Assembly (NCBI GenBank): GCA_902765655.1
Contig: CACXAK010000080.1
Location: 1-5,643, forward strand
Direction: 5' to 3'
Source of the DNA: an uncultured bacterium
GTDB taxonomy: Bacteria > Cyanobacteriota > Vampirovibrionia > Gastranaerophilales > Gastranaerophilaceae
DNA length: 5,643 nt
The translations under genes were made by a program, and so were the position numbers. How positions within the stretch are numbered: position 1 is the first letter of the stretch; the number at the start of each line of letters is the position of its first letter. Positions 1-4,862 of this stretch are shown piece by piece. The notes under the pieces were generated by a model. That model searched no databases and was not told where the DNA came from. It was given only the letters and a program-made list of their open reading frames with translations.

Positions 1-41
1 CATTCCGCTGTTGTTAAATAATTTCTTTCTTGCTGTCGCAT
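1..41 (-). CDS. Possible N-terminus of an unidentified downstream gene (partial)
   Basis: On the minus strand an ATG lies at 41-39, with 6 nt between it and the stop of the metalloprotease gene (48-50). The frame stays open for 13 codons to the window edge and reads MRQQERNYLTTAE. The close spacing behind a same-strand gene suggests a second operon gene that could be translated by coupling, as no Shine-Dalgarno sequence precedes the ATG. The phrase NYLTTAE is reminiscent of the first helix of short helix-turn-helix or excisionase-like proteins, but 13 residues are too few for a family call. It could also be a chance open frame. Confidence 0.3.
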   Translation of the reverse strand, partial: MRQQERNYLTTAE

Positions 42-47
42 AAATAA

Positions 48-800
48 TTATTTCTTTTTAAACGAACTGTCACGGTAATGTTTTTTAATTTGCTCCTGCA
101 AATCAACAGAAATCTGTATGTTTTGAAGTGACATATTATATTTTTTTAAATCACCGATATTCTGGGTTTCATCAAGAAGATTTTTTTCAGGCGCAACCGT
201 TACATTGTCCTTAACCTTTTCAAACTCGGTTTTTGCTTTTTTAGAAATAATATTAGCAACGACTTCATCAATATCACTTCCGCCCGTTGAATATTTTGAA
301 GCAATCTCATTGACTGTCTTACCTTGCGGGAACGTGTAAAGCCAATTTACGGACAATTTATCCCCCGGTCCGACATGCAAAATTCCTTTTTGGTGCGGAG
401 TATACATAATATCATTTTTAAACGGACTATGCCCCAAACCGATTGCGTGACCTATTTCGTGCAAAATCGTATGATATGTTTCACCCTCATCATTGTAATC
501 CGCATGAACAAGTCCTTCTGTTAAACCGATTGTAACTTCTGCACTATAAAGCCGATTACTTCTGTCATATTGGAATATACAGTGACCCAGCGCCTGCCTT
601 TGAACACGTTTCCAATCAATATTTATTTGAGAACTTAACAAATTATCAACAATTACAAAAGAAACTTTACCGTTTGAAACTTTATGCCATTCATCAAGCG
701 CCTGCCGGACCATCTGACGGTATTTCAGGTCCTGACCCTGTTTTGAATAAAATTTCATAGGTGCAATAAAAACCTTTAAAGGCATCATATTCCAGCGCAT
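48..800 (-). CDS. Matrixin-type (M10-like) zinc metalloprotease, no signal peptide seen
   Basis: Predicted zinc-dependent endopeptidase of 250 residues. From the ATG at 800, residues 114-124 read HEIGHAIGLGH, the metzincin zinc site with ligands H114, H118 and H124 and catalytic E115. DIMY at 130-133 supplies the Met-turn (M132). The N-terminal part (RW..MPLKVFI, then VRQALDEWHKVSNGKVSF around 31-48) has the usual matrixin strand-helix-strand pattern. The domain ends near VNWLYTFP (151-158). The tail (159-250) is Lys-rich, and YTFPQGKTVNEIASKY resembles the first half of a LysM motif. The start at 800 is preferred because AGGCGG lies 7 nt upstream; in-frame alternatives are ATG at 848 and GTG at 875. 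None of the starts gives a signal peptide or membrane segment, which is odd for a family that is normally secreted. Substrate and location are unknown. The gene is divergent from ybaB. Confidence 0.8.
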   Translation of the reverse strand: MRWNMMPLKVFIAPMKFYSKQGQDLKYRQMVRQALDEWHKVSNGKVSFVIVDNLLSSQINIDWKRVQRQALGHCIFQYDRSNRLYSAEVTIGLTEGLVHADYNDEGETYHTILHEIGHAIGLGHSPFKNDIMYTPHQKGILHVGPGDKLSVNWLYTFPQGKTVNEIASKYSTGGSDIDEVVANIISKKAKTEFEKVKDNVTVAPEKNLLDETQNIGDLKKYNMSLQNIQISVDLQEQIKKHYRDSSFKKK

Positions 801-807
801 CAATCGA

Positions 808-813
808 CCGCCT
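808..813 (-). promoter_or_regulatory. Ribosome binding site for the metalloprotease start at 800
   Basis: The minus strand reads AGGCGG, one mismatch from AGGAGG, with 7 nt before the ATG at 800-798. This site decides the start. The upstream ATG at 848 has AAAGGT directly against it (no spacing), and the GTG at 875 has no Shine-Dalgarno sequence. Confidence 0.5.
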
Positions 814-835
814 TTTATTGATTCTTGTAAATAAG

Positions 836-864
836 TTTTCTTTTGCATACCTTTATTGTATAAT
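836..864 (+). promoter_or_regulatory. Candidate sigma70-type promoter for ybaB-recR
   Basis: A perfect TATAAT lies at 859-864. A poor -35 candidate, TTTTCT (836-841), stands 17 bp upstream. Transcription would start near 871, giving a leader of about 33 nt before the ybaB ATG, with its Shine-Dalgarno sequence inside. The -10 is convincing by sequence and position; the -35 is weak. Confidence 0.45.
855..860 (-). promoter_or_regulatory. Candidate -10 box for the metalloprotease gene
   Basis: On the minus strand TACAAT (5 of 6 to TATAAT) sits so that transcription would begin near 848. That gives a leader of about 48 nt to the ATG at 800, or a leaderless message from the ATG at 848. No good -35 box is visible. 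It overlaps the plus-strand -10 box of ybaB, so the same AT-rich step may serve both directions. Confidence 0.25.
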
Positions 865-891
865 AAAAAGTACACAAAAGTAAAACAGACT

Positions 892-899
892 AAGGAGAG
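892..899 (+). promoter_or_regulatory. Ribosome binding site of ybaB
   Basis: AAGGAGAG, with GGAG ending 6 nt before the ATG at 904. It rules out the longer in-frame reading from TTG at 856, whose extra 16 residues (rich in Lys and Tyr) do not look like YbaB. Confidence 0.85.
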
Positions 900-903
900 A
901 AAA

Positions 904-1248
904 ATGGGTTTAAATTTAGGAAATTTAATGAAAAAAGTACAGGATGTTCAGAAGAAAGCATCTGAAGCACAGGCAAAACTTGCAGCGATGGAAGTTATCG
1001 GAGAAAGCGCAAACGGCGGAGTTAAAGTAACTTTAGACGGACAAGGGAAATTTAAGTCAATTAAACTATCTGCAGAAGTTATTAACCCTGAAAATCCGTC
1101 AGCAGTTGATTCAGATACAGTAGAAATGCTTGAAGACATAATTTCTGCAGCAATGAAAGAAGCTACAGAAAAAGCTTCAAAAGAAATGGAATCTTCTATG
1201 AAAGCTATTACGGGTGGAATGCCGAATATTCCGGGGTTAAAATTCTAA
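904..1248 (+). CDS. ybaB: YbaB/EbfC family nucleoid-associated protein
   Basis: Small dimeric DNA-binding protein of 114 residues, close to the usual family size of about 100-115. The fold is readable. An N-terminal amphipathic helix (about 4-31, NLMKKVQDVQKKASEAQAKL) leads into a beta hairpin (VIGESANGGVKVTLDGQGKF, 31-50) and a strand (SIKLSAEVI). A long C-terminal helix (about 71-102) and a Gly/Met/Pro-rich tail ending IPGLKF complete the typical family ending. EbfC homologues bind DNA as tweezer-like dimers and affect nucleoid organisation. The gene is the first of a pair with recR, 4 nt downstream, the conserved ybaB-recR arrangement. The dnaX gene often found upstream is not here; the divergent protease gene occupies that place. 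Start chosen from the AAGGAGAG site at 892-899. Confidence 0.93.
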   Translation: MGLNLGNLMKKVQDVQKKASEAQAKLAAMEVIGESANGGVKVTLDGQGKFKSIKLSAEVINPENPSAVDSDTVEMLEDIISAAMKEATEKASKEMESSMKAITGGMPNIPGLKF

Positions 1249-1252
1249 TAAA

Positions 1253-1849
1253 ATGATATACCCTAAATCAATAGCAGCTCTTATAGAGCAATTTCAAAAA
1301 TTCCCGTCAATAGGGCCAAAATCAGCTCAGAGAATGGCATTTTTTCTGTTAAGAATGTCAAAATCTGATGTGGAAAATTTTGCTAAAACTGTAATTGAGG
1401 CGAAAGAAAACACAAAAACTTGCGAAATTTGTTTCAATTTATCAGCATCAAGCCCTTGCGAAATTTGTTCTTCAGATTCAAGAGATAAATCAACAATTTG
1501 CGTTATTTCCGAATCAAAAGATCTTATTGCAATTGAAAAAACGAACGAATACAAAGGACAATATCACGTTTTGCAGGGTTTAATTTCTCCAATGGACGGA
1601 ATCGGGGCGGAAGATATCAGGATTAAAGAACTTTTAAACCGATTAACAGATGAGAATGTAAAAGAAGTTATATTGGCTCTCAGCCCTTCTGTTGAAGGAG
1701 AGGCAACAAGTTTATATCTTACAAAACTTATAAAACCTTTTGGTATAAAAGTGTCGCGCATCGCCTTTGGATTACCTGTCGGAGCAGATCTTGAATATGC
1801 TGATGAAATAACCATCGCAAAAGCAATCGAAGGCAGACACGAAATCTAA
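1253..1849 (+). CDS. recR: Recombination mediator protein RecR
   Basis: RecR acts with RecO (and RecF) to load RecA onto SSB-coated single-stranded DNA at gaps. The protein is 198 residues, the typical length. In order it shows a helix-hairpin-helix (FPSIGPKSAQRMAF, 17-30) and a zinc finger with C57, C60, C69 and C72 (CEIC...CEIC). A Toprim domain follows from about 80, with E87 and D90 in ISESKD, then GLISPMDGIG (109-118) and SPSVEGEAT (144-152). The ending GLPVGADLEYADEITIAKAI..GRHEI carries the conserved C-terminal signature. All expected residues are present. The ATG follows the ybaB stop by 4 nt. The nearest purine run, GGGG at 1233-1236, is 16 nt away, so translation is probably coupled to ybaB rather than started from a strong Shine-Dalgarno site. 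Confidence 0.97.
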   Translation: MIYPKSIAALIEQFQKFPSIGPKSAQRMAFFLLRMSKSDVENFAKTVIEAKENTKTCEICFNLSASSPCEICSSDSRDKSTICVISESKDLIAIEKTNEYKGQYHVLQGLISPMDGIGAEDIRIKELLNRLTDENVKEVILALSPSVEGEATSLYLTKLIKPFGIKVSRIAFGLPVGADLEYADEITIAKAIEGRHEI

Positions 1850-1867
1850 AATAATTATATAATATAT

Positions 1868-1937
1868 CGTCATTCTGAGTGTTAACGAAGAATCTATTTA
1901 ATAAAAGATTTTTCGGACAAAAGCCCTTTGAATGACG
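1868..1937. repeat. Palindromic intergenic element with terminal inverted repeats
   Basis: Perfect 8 bp terminal inverted repeats (CGTCATTC at 1868-1875, GAATGACG at 1930-1937) enclose an inner hairpin. The stem is 10 pairs with one G-T: CGAAGAATCT at 1886-1895 against AGATTTTTCG at 1906-1915, with a 10 nt loop. The left arm (CGTCATTCTGAG, then CGAAGAATCT) resembles a dispersed REP/MITE-like intergenic repeat I recall from many bacterial genomes. That similarity is from memory and unverified. It has no coding capacity. It lies downstream of recR and has no U-tract beyond the stem, so it is not a classic terminator. Confidence 0.6.
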
Positions 1938-1953
1938 AGGTTTTGATAAAATT

Positions 1954-1992
1954 AAAAAGTATATAAATACCTAATATAAATATACACTTTTT
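1954..1992. terminator. Weak AT-rich hairpin between recR and oppF, possible terminator
   Basis: AAAAAGT (1954-1960) is the exact reverse complement of ACTTTTT (1986-1992). The stem extends through ATAT (1961-1964) against ATAT (1980-1983) with a 2 nt bulge and a 15 nt loop. The A-tract/T-tract layout is that of a bidirectional intrinsic terminator. However, the stem has a single G-C pair and would be unstable, so the call is weak. The same stretch could simply be AT-rich promoter upstream DNA. Confidence 0.2.
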
Positions 1993-1993
1993 G

Positions 1994-1999
1994 TACAAT
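1994..1999 (+). promoter_or_regulatory. Candidate -10 box for oppF
   Basis: TACAAT, preceded by TTG as at the ybaB -10 (TTGTATAAT versus TTGTACAAT). Transcription would begin near 2006, about 28 nt before the ATG at 2034. No recognisable -35 box stands at 16-18 bp. Confidence 0.3.
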
Positions 2000-2033
2000 T
2001 GCCCGCAAAATTAAAATAGTTTAAAATTTATTT

Positions 2034-2999
2034 ATGTCATTATTAGAAATTGAAGAATTACAGGTAGAGTATAAATCTAAAAAAGGTTTTACAGGCAAAG
2101 AAGAAATTATTAAAGCCGTAAACGGTATCAGTTTGGATGTAAGACGCGGAGAGGTTTTATCGATAGCCGGAGAATCCGGATGCGGAAAATCAACTCTTGC
2201 AAAAACAATTATGCGTCTTGCAGATATAAAAAGCGGGAATGTTATTTTTAACGGAAACAATATTTCTAATTTAAAAAGTAAAAAAGACATACAGGATTTT
2301 TATAAAAAAATTCAGATGATATTTCAAAATCCGTATTCTTCACTTAACCCAAAAATGAAAATCGGTCAAATACTATCTGAACCGCTTGAAATTAACACAC
2401 GCCTCAAAAAAGCCGAAATAAAAAAGATTATTGAAGAAAAGATATCTCAGGTCGGGCTTGATAAATCTGCACTTGATTTATACCCGCATGAATTCTCAGG
2501 CGGGCAAAGACAACGTATTGCAATTGCAAGAGCATTGGTTTTAGAACCTGAACTCATTATAGCAGATGAACCGGTAAGTGCGCTTGATGTAAGTATTCAG
2601 GCACAAATAATCAATTTAATAAAAGATTTAAAAGAAAACTTCAATCTAACATTTTTATTTATCTCTCACGATTTAAGCGTAATTCGTTACATCTCAGACC
2701 GAATCGCAATTATGTATTTGGGAGAAATAGTAGAACTCGGGCTGACGGAAGAAATTTTTCAGTCGCCCAAACATCCTTATACTGTCGCATTATTAAACGC
2801 AGTTCCGCAAATAAATTCATCTGCGCCAAAATGCGAATACCCGCCAATGAAAGGGGAATTACCCTCACCTAATAATTTGCCGCAGGGATGCAAATTCCAT
2901 ACAAGATGCCCTTATGCGATGGAAAAATGCAAAACAAACATGCCGGAAGAACGATTTTTCTCAGACTTTCACACCTGTAAATGTTTTCTTTATCCGTGA
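2034..2999 (+). CDS. Oligopeptide/dipeptide ABC transporter ATP-binding protein (OppF/DppF type)
   Basis: Cytoplasmic ATPase subunit that would power a peptide or nickel/peptide-type importer at the inner membrane; 321 residues, the normal size. It carries Walker A GESGCGKST (46-54), Q-loop Q98 (IFQNP), signature SGGQR (155-159), Walker B LIIADEP (174-180) and H-loop H212. The C-terminal oligo_HPY region begins near HPYTVALLNAVP (247-258). Cysteines C286, C292, C299 and C315 match the spacing of the four that bind a 4Fe-4S cluster in this subfamily. The first domain strand begins at residue 3, and an in-frame stop lies at 2022-2024, so the ATG at 2034 is the start even though no Shine-Dalgarno sequence precedes it. 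No permease, partner ATPase or binding-protein gene is in the window, so it looks like an orphan. OppF, DppF and similar members cannot be told apart from sequence alone. Confidence 0.92.
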   Translation: MSLLEIEELQVEYKSKKGFTGKEEIIKAVNGISLDVRRGEVLSIAGESGCGKSTLAKTIMRLADIKSGNVIFNGNNISNLKSKKDIQDFYKKIQMIFQNPYSSLNPKMKIGQILSEPLEINTRLKKAEIKKIIEEKISQVGLDKSALDLYPHEFSGGQRQRIAIARALVLEPELIIADEPVSALDVSIQAQIINLIKDLKENFNLTFLFISHDLSVIRYISDRIAIMYLGEIVELGLTEEIFQSPKHPYTVALLNAVPQINSSAPKCEYPPMKGELPSPNNLPQGCKFHTRCPYAMEKCKTNMPEERFFSDFHTCKCFLYP

Positions 3000-3005
3000 T
3001 ATAAT
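2997..3005 (+). promoter_or_regulatory. Candidate extended -10 promoter for smpB, overlapping the oppF stop
   Basis: TGATATAAT is an exact extended -10 (TGN plus TATAAT) whose TGA is the oppF stop codon. The expected start of transcription, 7 nt past the box, is base 3012, the A of the smpB ATG. smpB has no Shine-Dalgarno sequence, so a leaderless message is plausible. No -35 box is visible, which an extended -10 can tolerate. Confidence 0.45.
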
Positions 3006-3011
3006 CATTCT

Positions 3012-3464
3012 ATGGACAGAAAAATTGTTACAACAAACCGAAAAGCTTTTCACGACTACAATATATTTGAAAAATTTGTAGCCGGAATTGTACTGAAAGG
3101 AACAGAAATCAAATCTATCCGAAACAACGCCGTAAACTTAAAAGACAGCTTTTGCAAAATTGATGATAACGAATTATTTTTATACAACTGCCACATCTCA
3201 CCCTATGACAAGGGGAATCGCTATAATCACGAAGAAAAACGAACAAGAAAACTACTTTTGACTAAAAAAGAAATTTTGAAAATCAGTCAAAAAATCAAGA
3301 AAGACGGATACACTGTAATTCCTCTCGAATTATTTTTTGTTCAGGGACTTGCAAAATTAGAAATAGGACTTGCTAAAGGTAAAAAACTCTACGACAAACG
3401 TGACGACATAGCAAAGAAAGAGCAAAAACGCGACATTGAGCGTCTTACAAAAAACAAATATTAA
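3012..3464 (+). CDS. smpB: SsrA (tmRNA)-binding protein SmpB
   Basis: SmpB carries tmRNA to ribosomes stalled without a stop codon for trans-translation, freeing the ribosome and tagging the peptide for degradation. The protein is 150 residues, the usual length. Family landmarks appear in order: TTNRKAFHDYNIFEKFVAGI (7-26), VLKGTEIKSIR (27-37), NLKDSF, then HISPYDKGNRYNHEEKRTRK (61-80) and LLLTKKEI (81-88). VIPLELFF precedes the tmRNA-binding GLAKGKKLYDKR (119-130), and a basic tail (131-150) enters the decoding centre. It starts 12 nt after the oppF stop and may have its own promoter. No tmRNA gene (ssrA) is seen in the window. Its stop overlaps the stop of the convergent gene at 3461-3724. 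Confidence 0.97.
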   Translation: MDRKIVTTNRKAFHDYNIFEKFVAGIVLKGTEIKSIRNNAVNLKDSFCKIDDNELFLYNCHISPYDKGNRYNHEEKRTRKLLLTKKEILKISQKIKKDGYTVIPLELFFVQGLAKLEIGLAKGKKLYDKRDDIAKKEQKRDIERLTKNKY

Positions 3465-3724
3465 GCTCCAAGTTTTTTCAGCAATTTATTGAACCAGGTA
3501 TTTTCTTCAGGTATACCCTTTAAATCATCATTTGGTAACTTTGAAGACAATTCAAAACTGTCAGGTTTTTGAGCTGTAAACAAACTCCCCTGATTTTCTT
3601 TTTTATTTTGGCCTCCGCCGCCCATCATATAACCGAGGTTCCCGCCGCTGCCACCATCGTTATTGGTGTTAGCTGCTGCTTTGATGACCGGTTTAGCACT
3701 TCCGATATTTACATCAAAACTCAT
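3461..3724 (-). CDS. Small Gly/Asn-rich protein of unknown function
   Basis: I do not recognise this 87-residue protein. It opens with MSFDVNIGSAKPVIKAAANT. A flexible segment rich in Gly and Asn follows (about 19-39: NTNNDGG, GGNLGYMMGGGGQN), then a polar stretch with DSFELSSKLPNDDLKGIPEE. It ends in an amphipathic, basic helix (WFNKLLKKLGA, 77-87). There is no signal peptide, membrane segment or cysteine. The ATG at 3724 has AAAGGG 8 nt upstream (3733-3738), which supports real translation. Its TAA overlaps the smpB TAA tail to tail. It is divergent from the helical-repeat gene at 3949. The C-terminal helix could be a docking or membrane-surface element; that is speculation. Confidence 0.65.
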   Translation of the reverse strand: MSFDVNIGSAKPVIKAAANTNNDGGSGGNLGYMMGGGGQNKKENQGSLFTAQKPDSFELSSKLPNDDLKGIPEENTWFNKLLKKLGA

Positions 3725-3732
3725 TGCTTTAT

Positions 3733-3738
3733 CCCTTT
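3733..3738 (-). promoter_or_regulatory. Ribosome binding site of the small Gly-rich gene
   Basis: The minus strand reads AAAGGG, with 8 nt before the ATG at 3724-3722. It is the main sequence support that this short gene is translated. Confidence 0.5.
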
Positions 3739-3780
3739 GATTATTTCCTTATTTATATAAAGTAATTTTTTATGAAATTT

Positions 3781-3879
3781 TTGTTACAAATCCGGAGGAA
3801 TATTAAGAAAAATTTACAAATAAAACAGTTATTTTTACACTTATTACTTGAATTACAGCTTTATGAATTTATGTAACAA
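3781..3879. repeat. Spaced inverted repeat in the divergent promoter region
   Basis: TTGTTACA (3781-3788) and its exact reverse complement TGTAACAA (3872-3879) are 83 nt apart in the 224 bp gap between two divergent genes. The left copy also sits in the near-palindrome TTTGTTACAAA (3780-3790). Each copy is 57-70 nt from the gene it faces. This could be a pair of operator half-sites, but 8 bp matches in AT-rich DNA can arise by chance. The rest of the 3725-3948 gap holds no convincing small gene or RNA. Confidence 0.3.
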
Positions 3880-3899
3880 TTATTCGCTGTCATTAAATT

Positions 3900-3928
3900 T
3901 CGATATTAAAAAATCCGTTATATATTAT
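3900..3928 (+). promoter_or_regulatory. Candidate sigma70-type promoter for the helical-repeat gene
   Basis: TCGATA (3900-3905, 4 of 6 to TTGACA) and TATTAT (3923-3928, 5 of 6 to TATAAT) are separated by 17 bp. Transcription would start near 3935, giving a leader of about 14 nt that still includes the Shine-Dalgarno sequence at 3938-3942. Confidence 0.45.
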
Positions 3929-3937
3929 AGATACTCA

Positions 3938-3942
3938 TGAGG
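3938..3942 (+). promoter_or_regulatory. Ribosome binding site of the helical-repeat gene
   Basis: TGAGG ends 6 nt before the ATG at 3949, a well-spaced Shine-Dalgarno sequence that fixes this start. Confidence 0.65.
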
Positions 3943-3948
3943 TTTTAA

Positions 3949-4857
3949 ATGTCTTTATCAATTGATGCTACACAAGAATATTTACGTTCGAAACTTGGCC
4001 TGAATCTTGCCAAGATTTTGGAATACCAAAATAAAAGCATCAAAGAAATTATTGAGGCGGAAGCAGCACAAGGGAATCAGGCAGCAATTCAGCTTGCAGC
4101 GGATATGTTTACAAATCCGGCATTGCTTATTGAATTATTTCAACTGTCTGACCCTAAAAACAAGCTTATCATTATGCAGCAAATGACATCTGCGCAACTT
4201 GAAAAACTTTTACCGTTACTGGAAAAGAATGATTTAGTCCAGGGGTTAAGATATTTTACGATGGACAGCTTGATGAGAATGCTTGAAAAGATTCCTAAAG
4301 AAGAGCTTGTAAAAGTAGTATTTCAGATGTTTTCGGAAAGACAAATTATTGAAAGAATGCCCGAAAAACAGCTTGATAAAGTGTTAACAGGAACCGATAT
4401 GGATAAAGGACTTGTATTGAAGAATTTAAAATCAATACCCGAAATTTATTTGCGTCAAATGATTGAGAGCATAACAGGAAAAGAAACAGAAGAAACAAAT
4501 TCGGCAGAACTGATTAACACAATATCGCAGTTTGGCGATTTGGATTACAAAAATGCATTGCGCAATCTCGATGTAACCCAAAAACGAAATTTGACTTTAT
4601 TAATTACAAGTACAGATAATAAATATTACCTGAACTTTGATGCAGATGCATACACTCACATGATTGCCCGTGACAGAGAGAAAGAAGATACTGTAAAAGC
4701 AATGGGAGTAATCAAAACAGAGTATCTTGAAAAAATGCTGACGAATCTTCCTCCTGATTTACTGCAGGTTGTTTGTACTCAGATTGATACTGAAAAATTC
4801 GCAGACGCACTTATTACAAAATACCCTGAATTACTTGCAAAACTCATTGCAGGATAG
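3949..4857 (+). CDS. All-helical repeat protein, FliG/MgtE-N-like, function unknown
   Basis: The 302-residue protein looks soluble and almost entirely helical, with no signal peptide or membrane segment. After an N-terminal part (1-55, including LGLNLAKILEYQNKSIKEIIEAE as one long helix), short helices repeat with the pattern M-L-x3-P-x2-L-x2-VV-x-Q. Compare MLEKIPKEELVKVVFQM (111-127) with MLTNLPPDLLQVVCTQI (263-279). Each is followed by a second helix (RQIIERMPEKQLDKVL at 131-146; TEKFADALITKYPELLAKLI at 281-300). Such 'LP...L..V' helical hairpins recall FliG and the N-terminal domain of MgtE, and suggest a protein-protein scaffold. There is a linker rich in Glu and Thr at 177-187. No flagellar or magnesium transport genes are nearby, so neither function should be assigned. 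It ends 5 nt from the convergent cinA stop. Confidence 0.85.
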   Translation: MSLSIDATQEYLRSKLGLNLAKILEYQNKSIKEIIEAEAAQGNQAAIQLAADMFTNPALLIELFQLSDPKNKLIIMQQMTSAQLEKLLPLLEKNDLVQGLRYFTMDSLMRMLEKIPKEELVKVVFQMFSERQIIERMPEKQLDKVLTGTDMDKGLVLKNLKSIPEIYLRQMIESITGKETEETNSAELINTISQFGDLDYKNALRNLDVTQKRNLTLLITSTDNKYYLNFDADAYTHMIARDREKEDTVKAMGVIKTEYLEKMLTNLPPDLLQVVCTQIDTEKFADALITKYPELLAKLIAG

Positions 4858-4862
4858 TTGAA

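Noticed and set aside
42..53. 12 bp palindrome AAATAATTATTT over the metalloprotease stop
   Set aside because: Pure A/T palindromes of this size are expected in such AT-rich DNA; no G-C pair would hold a hairpin.
324..524. Open frame of 66 codons on the plus strand
   Set aside because: It lies wholly inside the metalloprotease gene on the other strand, has no ribosome binding site and shows no recognisable protein character.
856..903. N-terminal extension of ybaB from TTG at 856
   Set aside because: The extra 16 residues overlap the -10 box, and the AAGGAGAG site fits the ATG at 904.
1886..1915. Hairpin read as an intrinsic terminator of recR
   Set aside because: The T-run is part of the stem, and the bases after it (GACAAAAGCC) are not a U-tract.
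2021..2290. Open frame of 89 codons on the minus strand over the start of oppF
   Set aside because: It is a shadow of the strongly supported oppF coding frame.
3794..3798. GGAGG in the divergent gap as a ribosome binding site for a small gene
   Set aside because: No start codon stands at a suitable distance, and an in-frame stop (TAA) follows at once.
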